Source of the DNA: Prosthecobacter gellanilyticus
Lineage (GTDB): Bacteria; Verrucomicrobiota; Verrucomicrobiia; Verrucomicrobiales; Verrucomicrobiaceae
Direction of reading: 5' to 3'
Length of the DNA stretch: 59,695 nucleotides
NCBI RefSeq assembly: GCF_007992435.1
Contig: NZ_BKAG01000048.1
Location: 1-59,695 of the forward strand
The first letter of the stretch is position 1, and the number at the start of each line of letters is the position of its first letter. Shown one piece after another: positions 1 through 9,200 of this stretch. The position numbers and the translations under genes were made by a program. The notes beneath the pieces were generated by a model. That model saw only the letters and a list, made by a program, of their open reading frames with translations. It searched no databases and was not told the origin of the DNA.

Positions 1-102
1 TGAAGTCCGCGCTCCCTCAGTCTCCATTCACCCCAGCTTGTGAATGCGCCCAAACGACCTATGAAAGGCGTTATGAATCTGCTCTCCCCCATGGCAGGCA
101 GC

Positions 103-1617
103 ATGAAACATCTTTCCCGGCGGGCTTTCGCGTCTCGCCGCTGGCTTCAGGCAGGGCTTTCCCTGCTCCTGGCGTGCCTCCCTTCCCTGCTGCCCGCCCA
201 GCTCAGCGTGCCAAATCCACCGCGTGAACTGCGCGGATCGTGGATCGCCACCGTGCATAATATCAACTGGCCTTCGCGCGAAGGCCTGCCCGTGGCACAG
301 CAGCAGGCAGAGCTGAAGCGGCTGATCCAAAATGCCAAGGCCTGTGGCCTGAACTGCCTCATCTTCCAGGTGCGCTCCGCCTGTGAGGCCATGTATGAGT
401 CCAAGATTGAGCCCTGGTCCTGCTACCTCAGCGGCCTGATGAGCCTTCAGCCATCGCCGAAATACGATCCCCTGGCCTTTGCCATCGAGGAGGCGCACAA
501 GCAGGGCCTGGAACTCCACGCCTGGTTCAATCCGTATCGTGCGCTGGCTGGCGACCGCTTCGCCCCGAGTGCGAATCACGTGCGCCGCCAGCATCCGGAG
601 TGGACCATCAAATACGGGCGTGACTGGTGGCTGAACCCTGGTCTCCCTGAAGTGCGCCAACGTGTGCTTGATGTGATCTTGGACGTCACGCGCCGCTATG
701 ATGTGGATGGCATCCACATTGATGACTATTTCTATCCCTACCCCACGGATGGTCGCGATGGCAAACCGGTGGCCTTCAATGATGCCGAAACCTACGCCCG
801 CTACAAAACGAAAGGCGGCACTCTGGAACTCACCGCCTGGCGCCGGTGGAATGTGGATGAAACCGTGCGCAGCATCTATGAAGGCATCAAGGCCACCAAG
901 CGCACCGTGAAGTTTGGCATCAGCCCCTTCGGCCTGTGGCGGCCTAACTATCCCGCCGGCACCGGCGGCGGTCTCGACCCCTATGAGCACATGGGCGCGG
1001 ATAGCCGCGGTTGGTTGCAGAAAGGCTGGGTGGACTACCTCACCCCGCAGCTCTACTGGACCATCGACCGCCCGAAGCTGGGCTTCGGCACCTATTTTGA
1101 ATGGTGGTTAGGCGAAAATACGCTGAACCGCCACATCTGGCCCGGCATGAACTCCAGCAAGATCGGCGATGACCGCCGCGCGGGTGAGATCCTGGCGCAG
1201 ATCAGCATCACCCGCGCTCGTCAGATCCAGATGCCACCCGGGCATTTTCACTGGAACTTCGCCGCGCTGGACAAGGACCTCGGAAAGCTCGGCACCCTCA
1301 CCAAAGAGCGCGCCTACAACATCCAGTCCATCCTCCCGGCCAGCCCCTGGCTCAGCAATGTGGCCCTGCCTGCCCCGCGCGTGGAGCGTGTGGCCGAGGG
1401 CAAAAAACTGCGCTGGTTCTTTGATGACATGCGCTGGGAAAACTACAGCCGCTGGTGGGTCGTGCAGGCCTTGATCGAGGGCAAATGGCAGATCGTGAAG
1501 GTCGCCTTCCTCAACGAGCATGAAACCGAGTGGCCCGCAGGTGCCGCCGCCGTCTCCGTGCGTGCCGCCGGCAGAGCCTGGGAACTCGGCGAGCCTGGCG
1601 TGACCTCCGGAAAGTAG
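103..1617 (+). CDS. Exported GHL10-family glycoside hydrolase-like protein
   Basis: Predicted extracytoplasmic glycosidase-like protein of the GHL10 (DUF187, YngK-like) family, TIM-barrel enzymes thought to act on bacterial or plant polysaccharides; the substrate cannot be read from sequence. Family landmarks are RELRGSWIATVHNINWP at the mature N-terminus, HAWFNPYR, DGIHIDDYFYPYP (acidic residues of the presumed active site), FGISPFGLWRP and DYLTPQLYWTI. The frame stays open from a GTG at 40, but I prefer the ATG at 103 because it gives a standard signal peptide (MKHLSRRAFASRRW, hydrophobic stretch, then LLPAQ). SRRAF resembles a twin-arginine motif. The protein is about 504 aa, ending in a small beta domain after the barrel. 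It stands alone and is followed by a repeat element, not a partner gene. The family call is firm, the activity is inferred. Confidence 0.85.
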   Translation: MKHLSRRAFASRRWLQAGLSLLLACLPSLLPAQLSVPNPPRELRGSWIATVHNINWPSREGLPVAQQQAELKRLIQNAKACGLNCLIFQVRSACEAMYESKIEPWSCYLSGLMSLQPSPKYDPLAFAIEEAHKQGLELHAWFNPYRALAGDRFAPSANHVRRQHPEWTIKYGRDWWLNPGLPEVRQRVLDVILDVTRRYDVDGIHIDDYFYPYPTDGRDGKPVAFNDAETYARYKTKGGTLELTAWRRWNVDETVRSIYEGIKATKRTVKFGISPFGLWRPNYPAGTGGGLDPYEHMGADSRGWLQKGWVDYLTPQLYWTIDRPKLGFGTYFEWWLGENTLNRHIWPGMNSSKIGDDRRAGEILAQISITRARQIQMPPGHFHWNFAALDKDLGKLGTLTKERAYNIQSILPASPWLSNVALPAPRVERVAEGKKLRWFFDDMRWENYSRWWVVQALIEGKWQIVKVAFLNEHETEWPAGAAAVSVRAAGRAWELGEPGVTSGK

Positions 1618-1683
1618 GCACCTGAGGCAGAATGACGAAGCTCGATGGAAGTCTGGCAAACACGGGACGCCACGAGCTTCGCG

Positions 1684-1846
1684 GAGCGTCCTGGACTGCG
1701 CCTGTCCTCTGGCGCTCTTGAAGGCCTAACAATAAGATTCGCGCCAGCTGGTGACGAAGATCCTTCGAGGTCCGTTCGCGTCGTGAGACCTGCAATCCCA
1801 CGCTTCGTCGGAAAGCTCCAGAGGACTGGAGCACTCCAGGACGCTC
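1684..1846. repeat. MITE-like palindromic element, copy 1
   Basis: A 33-bp imperfect terminal inverted repeat (1684-1716 against 1814-1846; I count four mismatches) encloses about 97 bp without a credible gene. Just inside the left arm, at 1720-1732, is GAAGGCCTAACAA, which also lies just inside one arm of the second copy near 58.7 kb, in opposite orientation. The terminal octamers read GAGCGTCC and GGACGCTC. It fills most of the 291-bp gap between the glycosidase gene and the converging aminotransferase gene and could fold into a long stem in RNA. It looks like a non-autonomous element; no transposase in the window obviously matches it. Confidence 0.75.
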
Positions 1847-1908
1847 CGCGACCCCGGCGCCATTCCTCCATCCGCAAGTCTTTAGTTCTTCAACAATCTC
1901 GATTCAGC

Positions 1909-3066
1909 CTAACCACGTTTCAAACCACTCACCAGTTTCTCACCGGCTGCACGCAGCGTCTCCTCCTTCTTCGCAAAATGAAACCGGATGAACCGATGCT
2001 CCGGCTCGCGGAAGAAGCTGCTCCCCGGCACACCCGTCACACCCACCTCGCGGGTCATCCATTCGGCGGCCTCGGTGTCCGTCTTGAAGCCTAACGAAGA
2101 GATGTCCAAAAGGGTATAATAGGCCCCTTGCGGCTCCGTGTAGGACAGGCCGGTCTGCTTCAGGTAATCGAGAAACACATCACGCTTCACATCATACTCG
2201 CGCTGAAGCTCGGTGTAGTAGCTGTCAGGGAATTCAAGAGCGGTCACCGCAGCTTCCTGAAGCGGCGCGGCAGCCCCCACGGTGAGAAAGTCATGCACCT
2301 TGCGCGCCCGCGAGATCAGCCGCTCCGGCGCGATGATGTGCCCAAGCCTCCAGCCGGTGATGGAATAGGTTTTCGAGAGTGAGCCGCAGCTCAGCGTGCG
2401 CTCCCACATGCCCGGCAGCGTGGCAAAATAAGTGTGCTGATGCGGCGCATAGACGATGTGCTCATACACCTCGTCCATGAGCACAAAGGCATCATGTTCC
2501 TCAGCCAAGCCAGCGATGAAGAGCAGCTCCTCGCGTGTAAAAACCTTGCCGCTCGGATTCGCCGGATTGCAGATCACGATGGCTTTCACCCCGGTGGCAA
2601 AGGCGCGGCTCAGTTCATCACGATCAAAGGTGAAGTGAGGCGCATAGAGCGGCACATGCACAGGCACCGCTCCGGAGAGAATGGCATCCGCCGCGTAGTT
2701 CTCATAGAAGGGTGAGAAGACGATCACCTTGTCTCCCGGATCACAGGCCGTCATCATCGCCGCCATCATGGCCTCCGTGCTGCCGCAGGTGACCACCAGA
2801 TGGCGGTCGGGATCGATCTCCCGGCCCATGAAGCGCTCATTCTTCTTCGCCAGCGCCTGGCGGAATCTCGGCGCACCCCAGGTCACCGCGTATTGATGAT
2901 GCGGACCGCGGATCGCCGTGGCCAGCGCATCGATGAGCTCGGTCGGAGGATCGAAGTCCGGAAAACCCTGCGCCAGGTTGATCGAACCATGGCGGTTGGA
3001 CAGGCGGGTCATCTCGCGGATGACGGATTCGGTGAAGACTTCGAGTCGGCGGGCGGGCTGGGGCAT
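1909..3066 (-). CDS. PLP-dependent class I/II aminotransferase (YbdL/KAT-like)
   Basis: Cytoplasmic fold-type I aminotransferase of 385 aa, the usual length. It most resembles the methionine/kynurenine/glutamine transaminase group (YbdL, KAT): NLAQGFPDFDPP near the N-terminus, YAVTWGAPRFRQALA, the cofactor-contacting VTCGSTEAMM, the NPANPSGK loop, DEVYEHIVY, and SLSKTYSITGWRLG, whose lysine should form the Schiff base with PLP. The ATG at 3066 follows an AAGGAG-like ribosome site by about ten bases. The stop codon TAG lies inside a GTTAGGC word. It is divergent from rarD, with 84 bp between the two starts. Which amino acid it uses cannot be told; annotation as aspartate aminotransferase is a possible alternative but fits the motifs less well. 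Confidence 0.88.
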   Translation of the reverse strand: MPQPARRLEVFTESVIREMTRLSNRHGSINLAQGFPDFDPPTELIDALATAIRGPHHQYAVTWGAPRFRQALAKKNERFMGREIDPDRHLVVTCGSTEAMMAAMMTACDPGDKVIVFSPFYENYAADAILSGAVPVHVPLYAPHFTFDRDELSRAFATGVKAIVICNPANPSGKVFTREELLFIAGLAEEHDAFVLMDEVYEHIVYAPHQHTYFATLPGMWERTLSCGSLSKTYSITGWRLGHIIAPERLISRARKVHDFLTVGAAAPLQEAAVTALEFPDSYYTELQREYDVKRDVFLDYLKQTGLSYTEPQGAYYTLLDISSLGFKTDTEAAEWMTREVGVTGVPGSSFFREPEHRFIRFHFAKKEETLRAAGEKLVSGLKRG

Positions 3067-3150
3067 GGCGGGGCGCTCCTTTTAACCAGGAATCCCAAGT
3101 TTGCAGGAGAGAGATTTGGACTTTTAAAGGCCCTGCATGATGGAGGCAGC

Positions 3151-4041
3151 ATGCAGCGACCACCGACCTCCGCCGTGCTCAGCGCCATCCTGGCGTTCAG
3201 CATGTGGGGGGTGCTGCCGGTGTACTGGAAGCAGATCGGTCACCTCGGCGCGGGCATCTCCATCGCCCAGCGGGTGGTGTGGACCCTGGTGGCGGCCGTG
3301 CTGATGCTGCTGTGGCAGGGCGGGCTGAAAGCCTGGCTGGTGGCCCTGAAGCAGCCCGCCGTGCTGCGCACGCATGCGCTCTCCGCAGCACTGCTCGGCA
3401 TCAACTGGGGAGTCTTCATCTGGGGCGCGCTGAACGGGCACATCCTGGAGTGCAGCCTGGGTTACTTTTTGAATCCTCTGCTGAATGTGCTGATCGGCTG
3501 CCTGCTTCTGGGAGAGAAGCTGACCTCATGGCAGAAGATCAGCATCACCCTCGCGGGCCTCGGTGTCGGCATCCAGATGATCGCCGTGGGCAGGCCGCCA
3601 TGGATCGCGCTTTTGTTAGCCTTTTCGTTCGGCTTCTATGCCCTGGTGCGCCGCCGCTCCATGCAGGGTCCCCTGCCCGGCCTCGCCACGGAGTCCATCA
3701 TCGCCCTGCCGATAGCGCTGGCCTTTCTGGCGTATTGGAGCGGCCAGGGAAGGCACATCTTCGGCACCGCTTCTCTGCATGATGTGGCCTACATTCTCGG
3801 CCTCGGCTTGATCACGGCGGTGCCGCTTCTCGGCTTTGCGCATGCGGCCCGGAAGCTGCCCTTCAGCCTGCTGGGCCTGCTGCAGTTCCTGGCGCCCACC
3901 GGGCAGTTCATCGTGGGGGCCTTTGTCTATGATGAGCCGCTGAGCCCGGTCTCTCTGATGGCCTTTGGCTTCATCTGGACCGCCGTCCTGACCTTCTGCC
4001 TGAACCTCTTCTGGCAGGGCAGAAAGCCTGCTGGTCCCTGA
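3151..4041 (+). CDS. rarD: RarD-type EamA family permease
   Basis: Inner-membrane protein of the drug/metabolite transporter superfamily, RarD branch, with about ten hydrophobic segments and 296 aa, the same size as known RarD proteins. Recognisable stretches are SMWGVLPVYWK in the first helix, GALNGHILECSLGYF and NPLLNVLIGCLLLGEKL in the middle, and the second EamA repeat ending near YDEPLSPVSL. The physiological substrate of the family is unknown; E. coli RarD is tied by name to chloramphenicol sensitivity. The frame is open much further upstream, but the ATG at 3151 is preceded by a clear GGAGG at 3142-3146 and begins the first helix, so the upstream part, which overlaps the divergent aminotransferase, is discarded. 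Confidence 0.87.
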   Translation: MQRPPTSAVLSAILAFSMWGVLPVYWKQIGHLGAGISIAQRVVWTLVAAVLMLLWQGGLKAWLVALKQPAVLRTHALSAALLGINWGVFIWGALNGHILECSLGYFLNPLLNVLIGCLLLGEKLTSWQKISITLAGLGVGIQMIAVGRPPWIALLLAFSFGFYALVRRRSMQGPLPGLATESIIALPIALAFLAYWSGQGRHIFGTASLHDVAYILGLGLITAVPLLGFAHAARKLPFSLLGLLQFLAPTGQFIVGAFVYDEPLSPVSLMAFGFIWTAVLTFCLNLFWQGRKPAGP

Positions 4042-4104
4042 AAGACACTTCCGGTGAGAGGCTTGCAGCCCGGACACGTTTCCGTTTAGTCATTTGAACC
4101 TACC

Positions 4105-4572
4105 ATGATCCTCGACACGCTCGACAACGCCGCCCGCTACACCAGCCTCCACCCGCTCTTCGCGAAGGTTTTTGATTATCTCCGCACGGTGAACGGCACC
4201 GAGACACCCGGACGTTACGACATCGAGGGTGACCAGGCCTTCGCGCTGGTGCAGACCTATGCCACGAAGCCCGTGGAAAAGGCGCTGTTTGAGGCGCATC
4301 GGAAATACATCGACGTGCAGTTCATCTTCAGCGGTCGCGAAACCATCCTCTGGGCACCGCTCGCCGCCATGAAGGAAGAGACGATGGCCTTTGATGAAAG
4401 CAAGGACGCCGCGCTCTGGAAACTCGTGCCCGAGGCCACGGACCTGCATCTCAGCGGAGGTCATTTCTGCATCCTCTATCCGCAGGATGCGCATGCCCCC
4501 TGTGTGGAGTGGGAGACCTCGGAGCAGATCTTCAAAGTGGTCGTGAAGGTGGCGGTCCAGGCAGAGGTGTAA
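4105..4572 (+). CDS. YhcH/YjgK/YiaL family protein (DUF386)
   Basis: Small cupin-fold protein of 155 aa, full length for the YhcH/NanQ/YiaL/EbgC family. Family features are RKYIDVQFIFSGRETI in the middle and GGHFCILYPQDAHAPC near the C-terminus; histidines and acidic residues in these stretches line the metal-binding pocket in known structures. E. coli members are linked to sugar metabolism (NanQ accelerates sialic-acid anomerisation), but no sialate or pentose gene lies nearby, so the substrate is unknown. It follows rarD on the same strand after 63 bp, so co-transcription is possible. A soluble cytoplasmic location is expected: no signal peptide is visible. Confidence 0.82.
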   Translation: MILDTLDNAARYTSLHPLFAKVFDYLRTVNGTETPGRYDIEGDQAFALVQTYATKPVEKALFEAHRKYIDVQFIFSGRETILWAPLAAMKEETMAFDESKDAALWKLVPEATDLHLSGGHFCILYPQDAHAPCVEWETSEQIFKVVVKVAVQAEV

Positions 4573-4659
4573 AGACCTCCCAAGTGTGACGGAATCTTCA
4601 TGAGCCAGACGGGGCGAGACGCTCTAAAACGGAAGCCTGGCCCTTGATGGTCTCCCGCT

Positions 4660-6198
4660 TTGCCGTCTCCCTCCGCATCCTCTCACAAGCGCCTTCTCAC
4701 GCTCCTGCTTGGGATCAGCCTGGTCATGATGATCGTGGCCCGCGTCGCGGGTCCGAGCGCCATGCATCGCTTCGACCAGCCGAAGACCGTGGCCTACACA
4801 GCCAGCATGGTGCTGCATCATGAATGGCTGCTGCCGGACGACATGTTCGGGCGGCCCTCCACCAAGCCGCCGCTGGTCAACTGGCTCGCCGCACCGCTGG
4901 TGGCCATGGGATTCTGGACGGAATGGGCCGTGAAAATGCCCATGCTCCTGGGCTCTCTTCTGACTCTCGGCATCATCATCAAGATGGGCCGGCATCTGCT
5001 CTCCCAATGCGCCGAGACAGCTCTGCATGCCACGGAGGGCGGCCTGCTCGCAGGCATGGCCTGGCTAACCACGCCGGGAAGCATGGACCTCATCTACCAC
5101 TGCCGTCCGGACCCTCTTTTGGTCACCTGCCTCGCCGCGGCATGGATGTTTGCCACGTGGAGCATGGAGGCCGGTGCCAGGGGCTGGATGAAGGCAGGCC
5201 TCTGGATCGCCACCGGTCTGGCCGGGCTGGCCAAGGGGCCTCCCGCACTTCTTCCCATGCTCTTTGTGCCGCTGGCCGCCTGGCTCATCCCGGAGAAAAA
5301 AGGCCTGGCCTCCTCCACAGGCTGGCGCTGGGGCATTCCCCTGGCTCTCGGCATCATCGGCCTCTGGCTGGTGCCGGTGGCCGTGCTTCACACGGACCAT
5401 TTGTTTAAAGTTTTGTTAGGCCGTGAGCTGCTCTCCCGGGTCGCGGGTGTGGGGCAGCAGTTTGGCAGCGCCACCAAGTCGGGCGGCGCCATGGGCTTGC
5501 TGCTGGGTCTCTATAAGAACCCCGTCTGGCTCGTCGAAAAAATGCTGCCCTGGTCCCTCGCCACCCTGGCCGCCCTCTGGGTGATCGGCCCTCGCCGCTG
5601 GCTTCGGCACCCGTTGGCTCCGGCCATCCTCTGGCTGGTGCTGGTGCTGGCCTTTTTCTCCCTCACGGCAGGAAAGACGGCAGACTACATCGCACCCGCC
5701 TTCCCTGCGGCCGCCATCCTGGCCGCCTATGCCTGTGTCCGCACTTTTGGCCGCTGGAAGCTGGGGCCGGTCTTCTATGGCTGGGCCGGCCTGCTGATGG
5801 CTGCGGCGCTGTGCGTCCAGTCCTTCTGCTTCAGCAGCGCGGCCACGAAACCCAATGGCGACCATCTCAAAGAGTTCGCCGCCCAGGTCACCGCGAAAAC
5901 CGCTGACGACTCCATCGCCTTCGTCGCCACAGGTTATAACACGCTGCAGTTCTTTTTGCGGCGGCACCAGCCAGGAGATCCCACACCGGAGGAACTGAAG
6001 TCCGCCCGCTGGATCATCATGCCGCCTCTCGACGGATTGACTCCTGAGATCGTCTCCGAAAAGCTCCCCAGCGTCTTCAGCAGCAAATCAGGCACTCTGG
6101 GGCTCTACCGCGCGGATGAAAAGGTGCGTGAGCAGGCCCTCAAGATGCTCCAGACAAACAAGATCCCTCCACACAACGATGACGGCTCTCCTGAGTGA
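4660..6198 (+). CDS. Family 39 glycosyltransferase (ArnT/PMT-like membrane protein)
   Basis: Polytopic inner-membrane glycosyltransferase, 512 aa, with about eleven hydrophobic segments and the GT39/ArnT arrangement: one N-terminal helix (LLLGISLVMMI), then a long periplasmic loop with the acidic FDQPKTVAYTASM and the GRPSTKPPLVNWLAAP stretch, and later YHCRPDPLLV, seen in undecaprenyl-phosphate-sugar-using enzymes. It probably moves a lipid-linked sugar onto an envelope acceptor such as lipid A or a protein; donor and acceptor are unknown. The only suitable start for the full first helix is a TTG at 4660; an in-frame ATG at 4726 would cut into that helix. It converges on the giant minus-strand gene, with a terminator hairpin between them. 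Confidence 0.8.
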   Translation: MPSPSASSHKRLLTLLLGISLVMMIVARVAGPSAMHRFDQPKTVAYTASMVLHHEWLLPDDMFGRPSTKPPLVNWLAAPLVAMGFWTEWAVKMPMLLGSLLTLGIIIKMGRHLLSQCAETALHATEGGLLAGMAWLTTPGSMDLIYHCRPDPLLVTCLAAAWMFATWSMEAGARGWMKAGLWIATGLAGLAKGPPALLPMLFVPLAAWLIPEKKGLASSTGWRWGIPLALGIIGLWLVPVAVLHTDHLFKVLLGRELLSRVAGVGQQFGSATKSGGAMGLLLGLYKNPVWLVEKMLPWSLATLAALWVIGPRRWLRHPLAPAILWLVLVLAFFSLTAGKTADYIAPAFPAAAILAAYACVRTFGRWKLGPVFYGWAGLLMAAALCVQSFCFSSAATKPNGDHLKEFAAQVTAKTADDSIAFVATGYNTLQFFLRRHQPGDPTPEELKSARWIIMPPLDGLTPEIVSEKLPSVFSSKSGTLGLYRADEKVREQALKMLQTNKIPPHNDDGSPE

Positions 6199-6229
6199 TT
6201 CCGCGCGTGCGGCATCGGGGAAAACAAAA

Positions 6230-6261
6230 GGGTCAAGACAGGCATCCGCCCATCTTGACCC
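6230..6261 (-). terminator. Intrinsic terminator of the 2549-aa gene
   Basis: A perfect 9-bp stem (GGGTCAAGA at 6230-6238 with TCTTGACCC at 6253-6261) has a 14-base loop and, read on the minus strand, is followed by TTTTGTTTT. The T-tract orientation points to the minus-strand gene ending at 6289. The hairpin may also slow transcripts arriving from the plus-strand glycosyltransferase. Confidence 0.85.
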
Positions 6262-6288
6262 CTTGGAATCACTTCTGGTTAGCCCTTC

Positions 6289-9200
6289 TTACGGCACGAT
6301 CACCGCCGGAGTGGCTTCGAGGCTCATGCGGTAGAACCTCGGCGCACCCGTGGCAGGTGTCGGATCCTCGAGGGTGGCGCTGCCGGCAGCGTCAAACGTG
6401 AAGGTGCCGATGCGGCTCCAGGCTTCAAGATCCGCGCTGGTCTCGAGGTGATAGTTCACGCCCGGACGCACGTGGTTGAGCTGCAGCAGCACGCCACCGT
6501 TCGCCGTGCCCACGCCACCGATGGTCGGTGTGGTGCCGAGACGCTCGCCACCATCCAGCGGGTTCGTTCCAGCGAGGAATTCGAAGTAGTTGCTCTGACC
6601 ATCGAGGTCCGCATCACCCTCGCCATCAGCGGTGGCAAGGCTGCCCCACATCTGCTGCTCGAACGCATCCGCGATGCCGTCGCCATCACTGTCAGCCGGA
6701 TTCGGGATGACGCTGATGATGAGAGTCTTCACAGAGCTCACGCCGCCGTAGTTGTCGTTCGCCTTGAACTGGAAGCTGGCAAGGCCGGTGAAGCCATAGG
6801 CAGGCGTGTAGGTCCAGGTGCCGTCCGCATTCAGCGTCAGCGTGCCCTTGCTGCCTGCCGTGGCGCCCGCGCTGTTGAACTTGATCGGATCACCATCGGC
6901 ATCTTCACCCGTGAGCTGGCCGCTGACAGGCACATAAGCCATCGTCCCGGCGGTCGCATCCCCCGCAGTCGGAGCAGCATTGAGGATGAGTGAATCTGGG
7001 AAGGCAGCCAGTGAGCCGCTGTCATTGATCGCACCGTTTGGCATCGGGATGCCATAGCTCCAGAGATCACTCAGACGGCCCGTGCCGCCCAGACCATCGG
7101 CTCCACCGCCGCCGAAGATCCAGAGTGTTCCATTGAGAGTGACCCAGGTGCTCGGGGTGAAGCGGCCGCCCGGCTTGTTCGCCGCATCAGGCTCACCCTG
7201 CGTGCCGTAGACACCCGTCTGGCTCAGCAGACCTTCGCTGCCGAGCTTCCAGGTCCACTGGTTGGTGGCGACGTCATAGATCCACACGTCATCAAAGCCC
7301 AGGCCGCTGTCCTTGAAGCCAGCCACCAGCCACAAGTCACCATCCACCGTGACCCAGCCGCTGCCCGCGCTGCGCGCACCTGGCAGGTTCGTTGACGCAG
7401 GCATGTTGATCGTTCCATACACACCGGTGGCACCGGTGGTCTTCACGCCCTTTCTCCAGGTCCAGTTACCGCTGACAGGATCATAGCTCCACAGATCGCT
7501 CATGTCAGCAGCCACAGCACCGGATTCCGGCAGCCCCAGACCGCCGAAGAGCCAGAGAGTGCCGTCCAGAGCCGTCCAGGCCGTGGCGTCACGACGTGAG
7601 CCAGGCATGTTGCCCGCAGCGGCAGTGCCCTGCGTGCCATAGACACCGTTTTGGTTAGGCGTGCTGCTGCCGCCCACCCATGTCCAGTTGCCGGTGGCGA
7701 TGTCATAACGCCACAGGTCATTGTAGTAATTCGCGCCGTTGTAGCCGCCGAAGAGCCAGAGGCTGCCATTGCGGTAGAAGCCGGCGGCATTGCTGCGCGA
7801 GCCAGGTGTGTTCCCAGCAGCGGCGGCGCCCTGCGTGCCATAGGTGGCAGTGCCGTTGATGAGGTTGCTGCCCTTCATGTGAGTCCACTGCGCGTTCGTG
7901 CGGTTGAACCTCCACAGGTCGTTCAGCGGCCCGACTCCAGAGGCGGAGCCGACACCATAACCACCGAACATCCACAGGTTGCCATCACCATCTGTCCAGG
8001 TGGTGCCGGAGTGGCGTGAGCCCGGCGTGTTCGCCGCAGCTTCCGTGCCCTGCGTGCCGTAAACACCGAGCTGGTTGGCGATGTTGGCACCAGCACGCCA
8101 GACCCACTGGCCGATGTCACGACGATACTGCCAGACGTCATTGAGATAGCGTGGAGTCGGGGATGAAACCGACGCATGGCCGTAACCACCGAACATCCAC
8201 AGGCTGCCATCCGGCGCGCGCCAGTTCATGGCACCCTGGCGGGCGCCCGGGTTGTTGCCGCTGTCCGCCGTGCCCAGCGTGCCATACACGCCGATGCCGT
8301 TGCGCGCCTTCGGACCGCCCACCCACTTCCAGGCAGCAGCGCCTGTCGGGGTGAAGTTCTTCAGCGTGATGTCCGTGCCCGTGTAGTCCACCTGGAAGTA
8401 GTAGATGACACCATTGATGGCCATCGCCACCACACCACCGTCCGGCAGATCGTTGAAGTGACCTGTGATACCGCCATCCGCATGAACGAAGGTGACGACC
8501 TCTTCAGGGGTGGGCACATAGCCCAGATCCGTTTCAAAGGTGATCCCGGTCGCATCAAACGGACCGCTGGTGCTGACCAGCGGCGTGCCGCCGGTCCATG
8601 TGCCGCTGATGACGGCCAGCCCCTTGCCGGTGACCTGGATGTCAAAAGATCCTTCATCCGCATCATCACTGGCGATGTGCATCACCGCCTCACGGTCGCC
8701 TGCGCCCAGGGGGCTGAAGGTCACATCAAAAGTGGTGCTGCCATTCGTGGCGGCGACGGTGGATCCCGGCGCTGTGGCCGAGAAGTCATCCGCATCAGCG
8801 CCCGTGAAGGAAACACCGATCACGTTCAGCACACCCGTGCCCGTGTTCTTGATCGTGAAGGTCTTCGTGGCGGTCGTGGCGACCTCCTGCGAACCAAAGG
8901 CCACACTCGCGGTGCCATCCAGAAGGCCTGAGCCCGCAGGCTGCTCCACCACGATCTCCGCCGAGGTGGTCGGCACATTGCCCAGGCCATAGCGCACCAG
9001 CAGGAAGTCCTGGTTGTTCCCCACCGTGGTTTCACCGGCCACCACGATCTCACCCGTGCTCTGCAGAGCCGCGGCGCTGGCGACATCATTACCGACTCCG
9101 ACCGGCGTGACCACCTTGCCCGTGGTGTTAAAGCTCGTGTCCAGCACACCTTCAGAGGTATAACGAACAACCGCCACATCGTGATTCGTGCCATTGTGGG

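Noticed and set aside
2800..3150. N-terminal extension of RarD
   Set aside because: It overlaps the aminotransferase gene on the other strand, has no hydrophobic segment, and a good ribosome site precedes the ATG at 3151.
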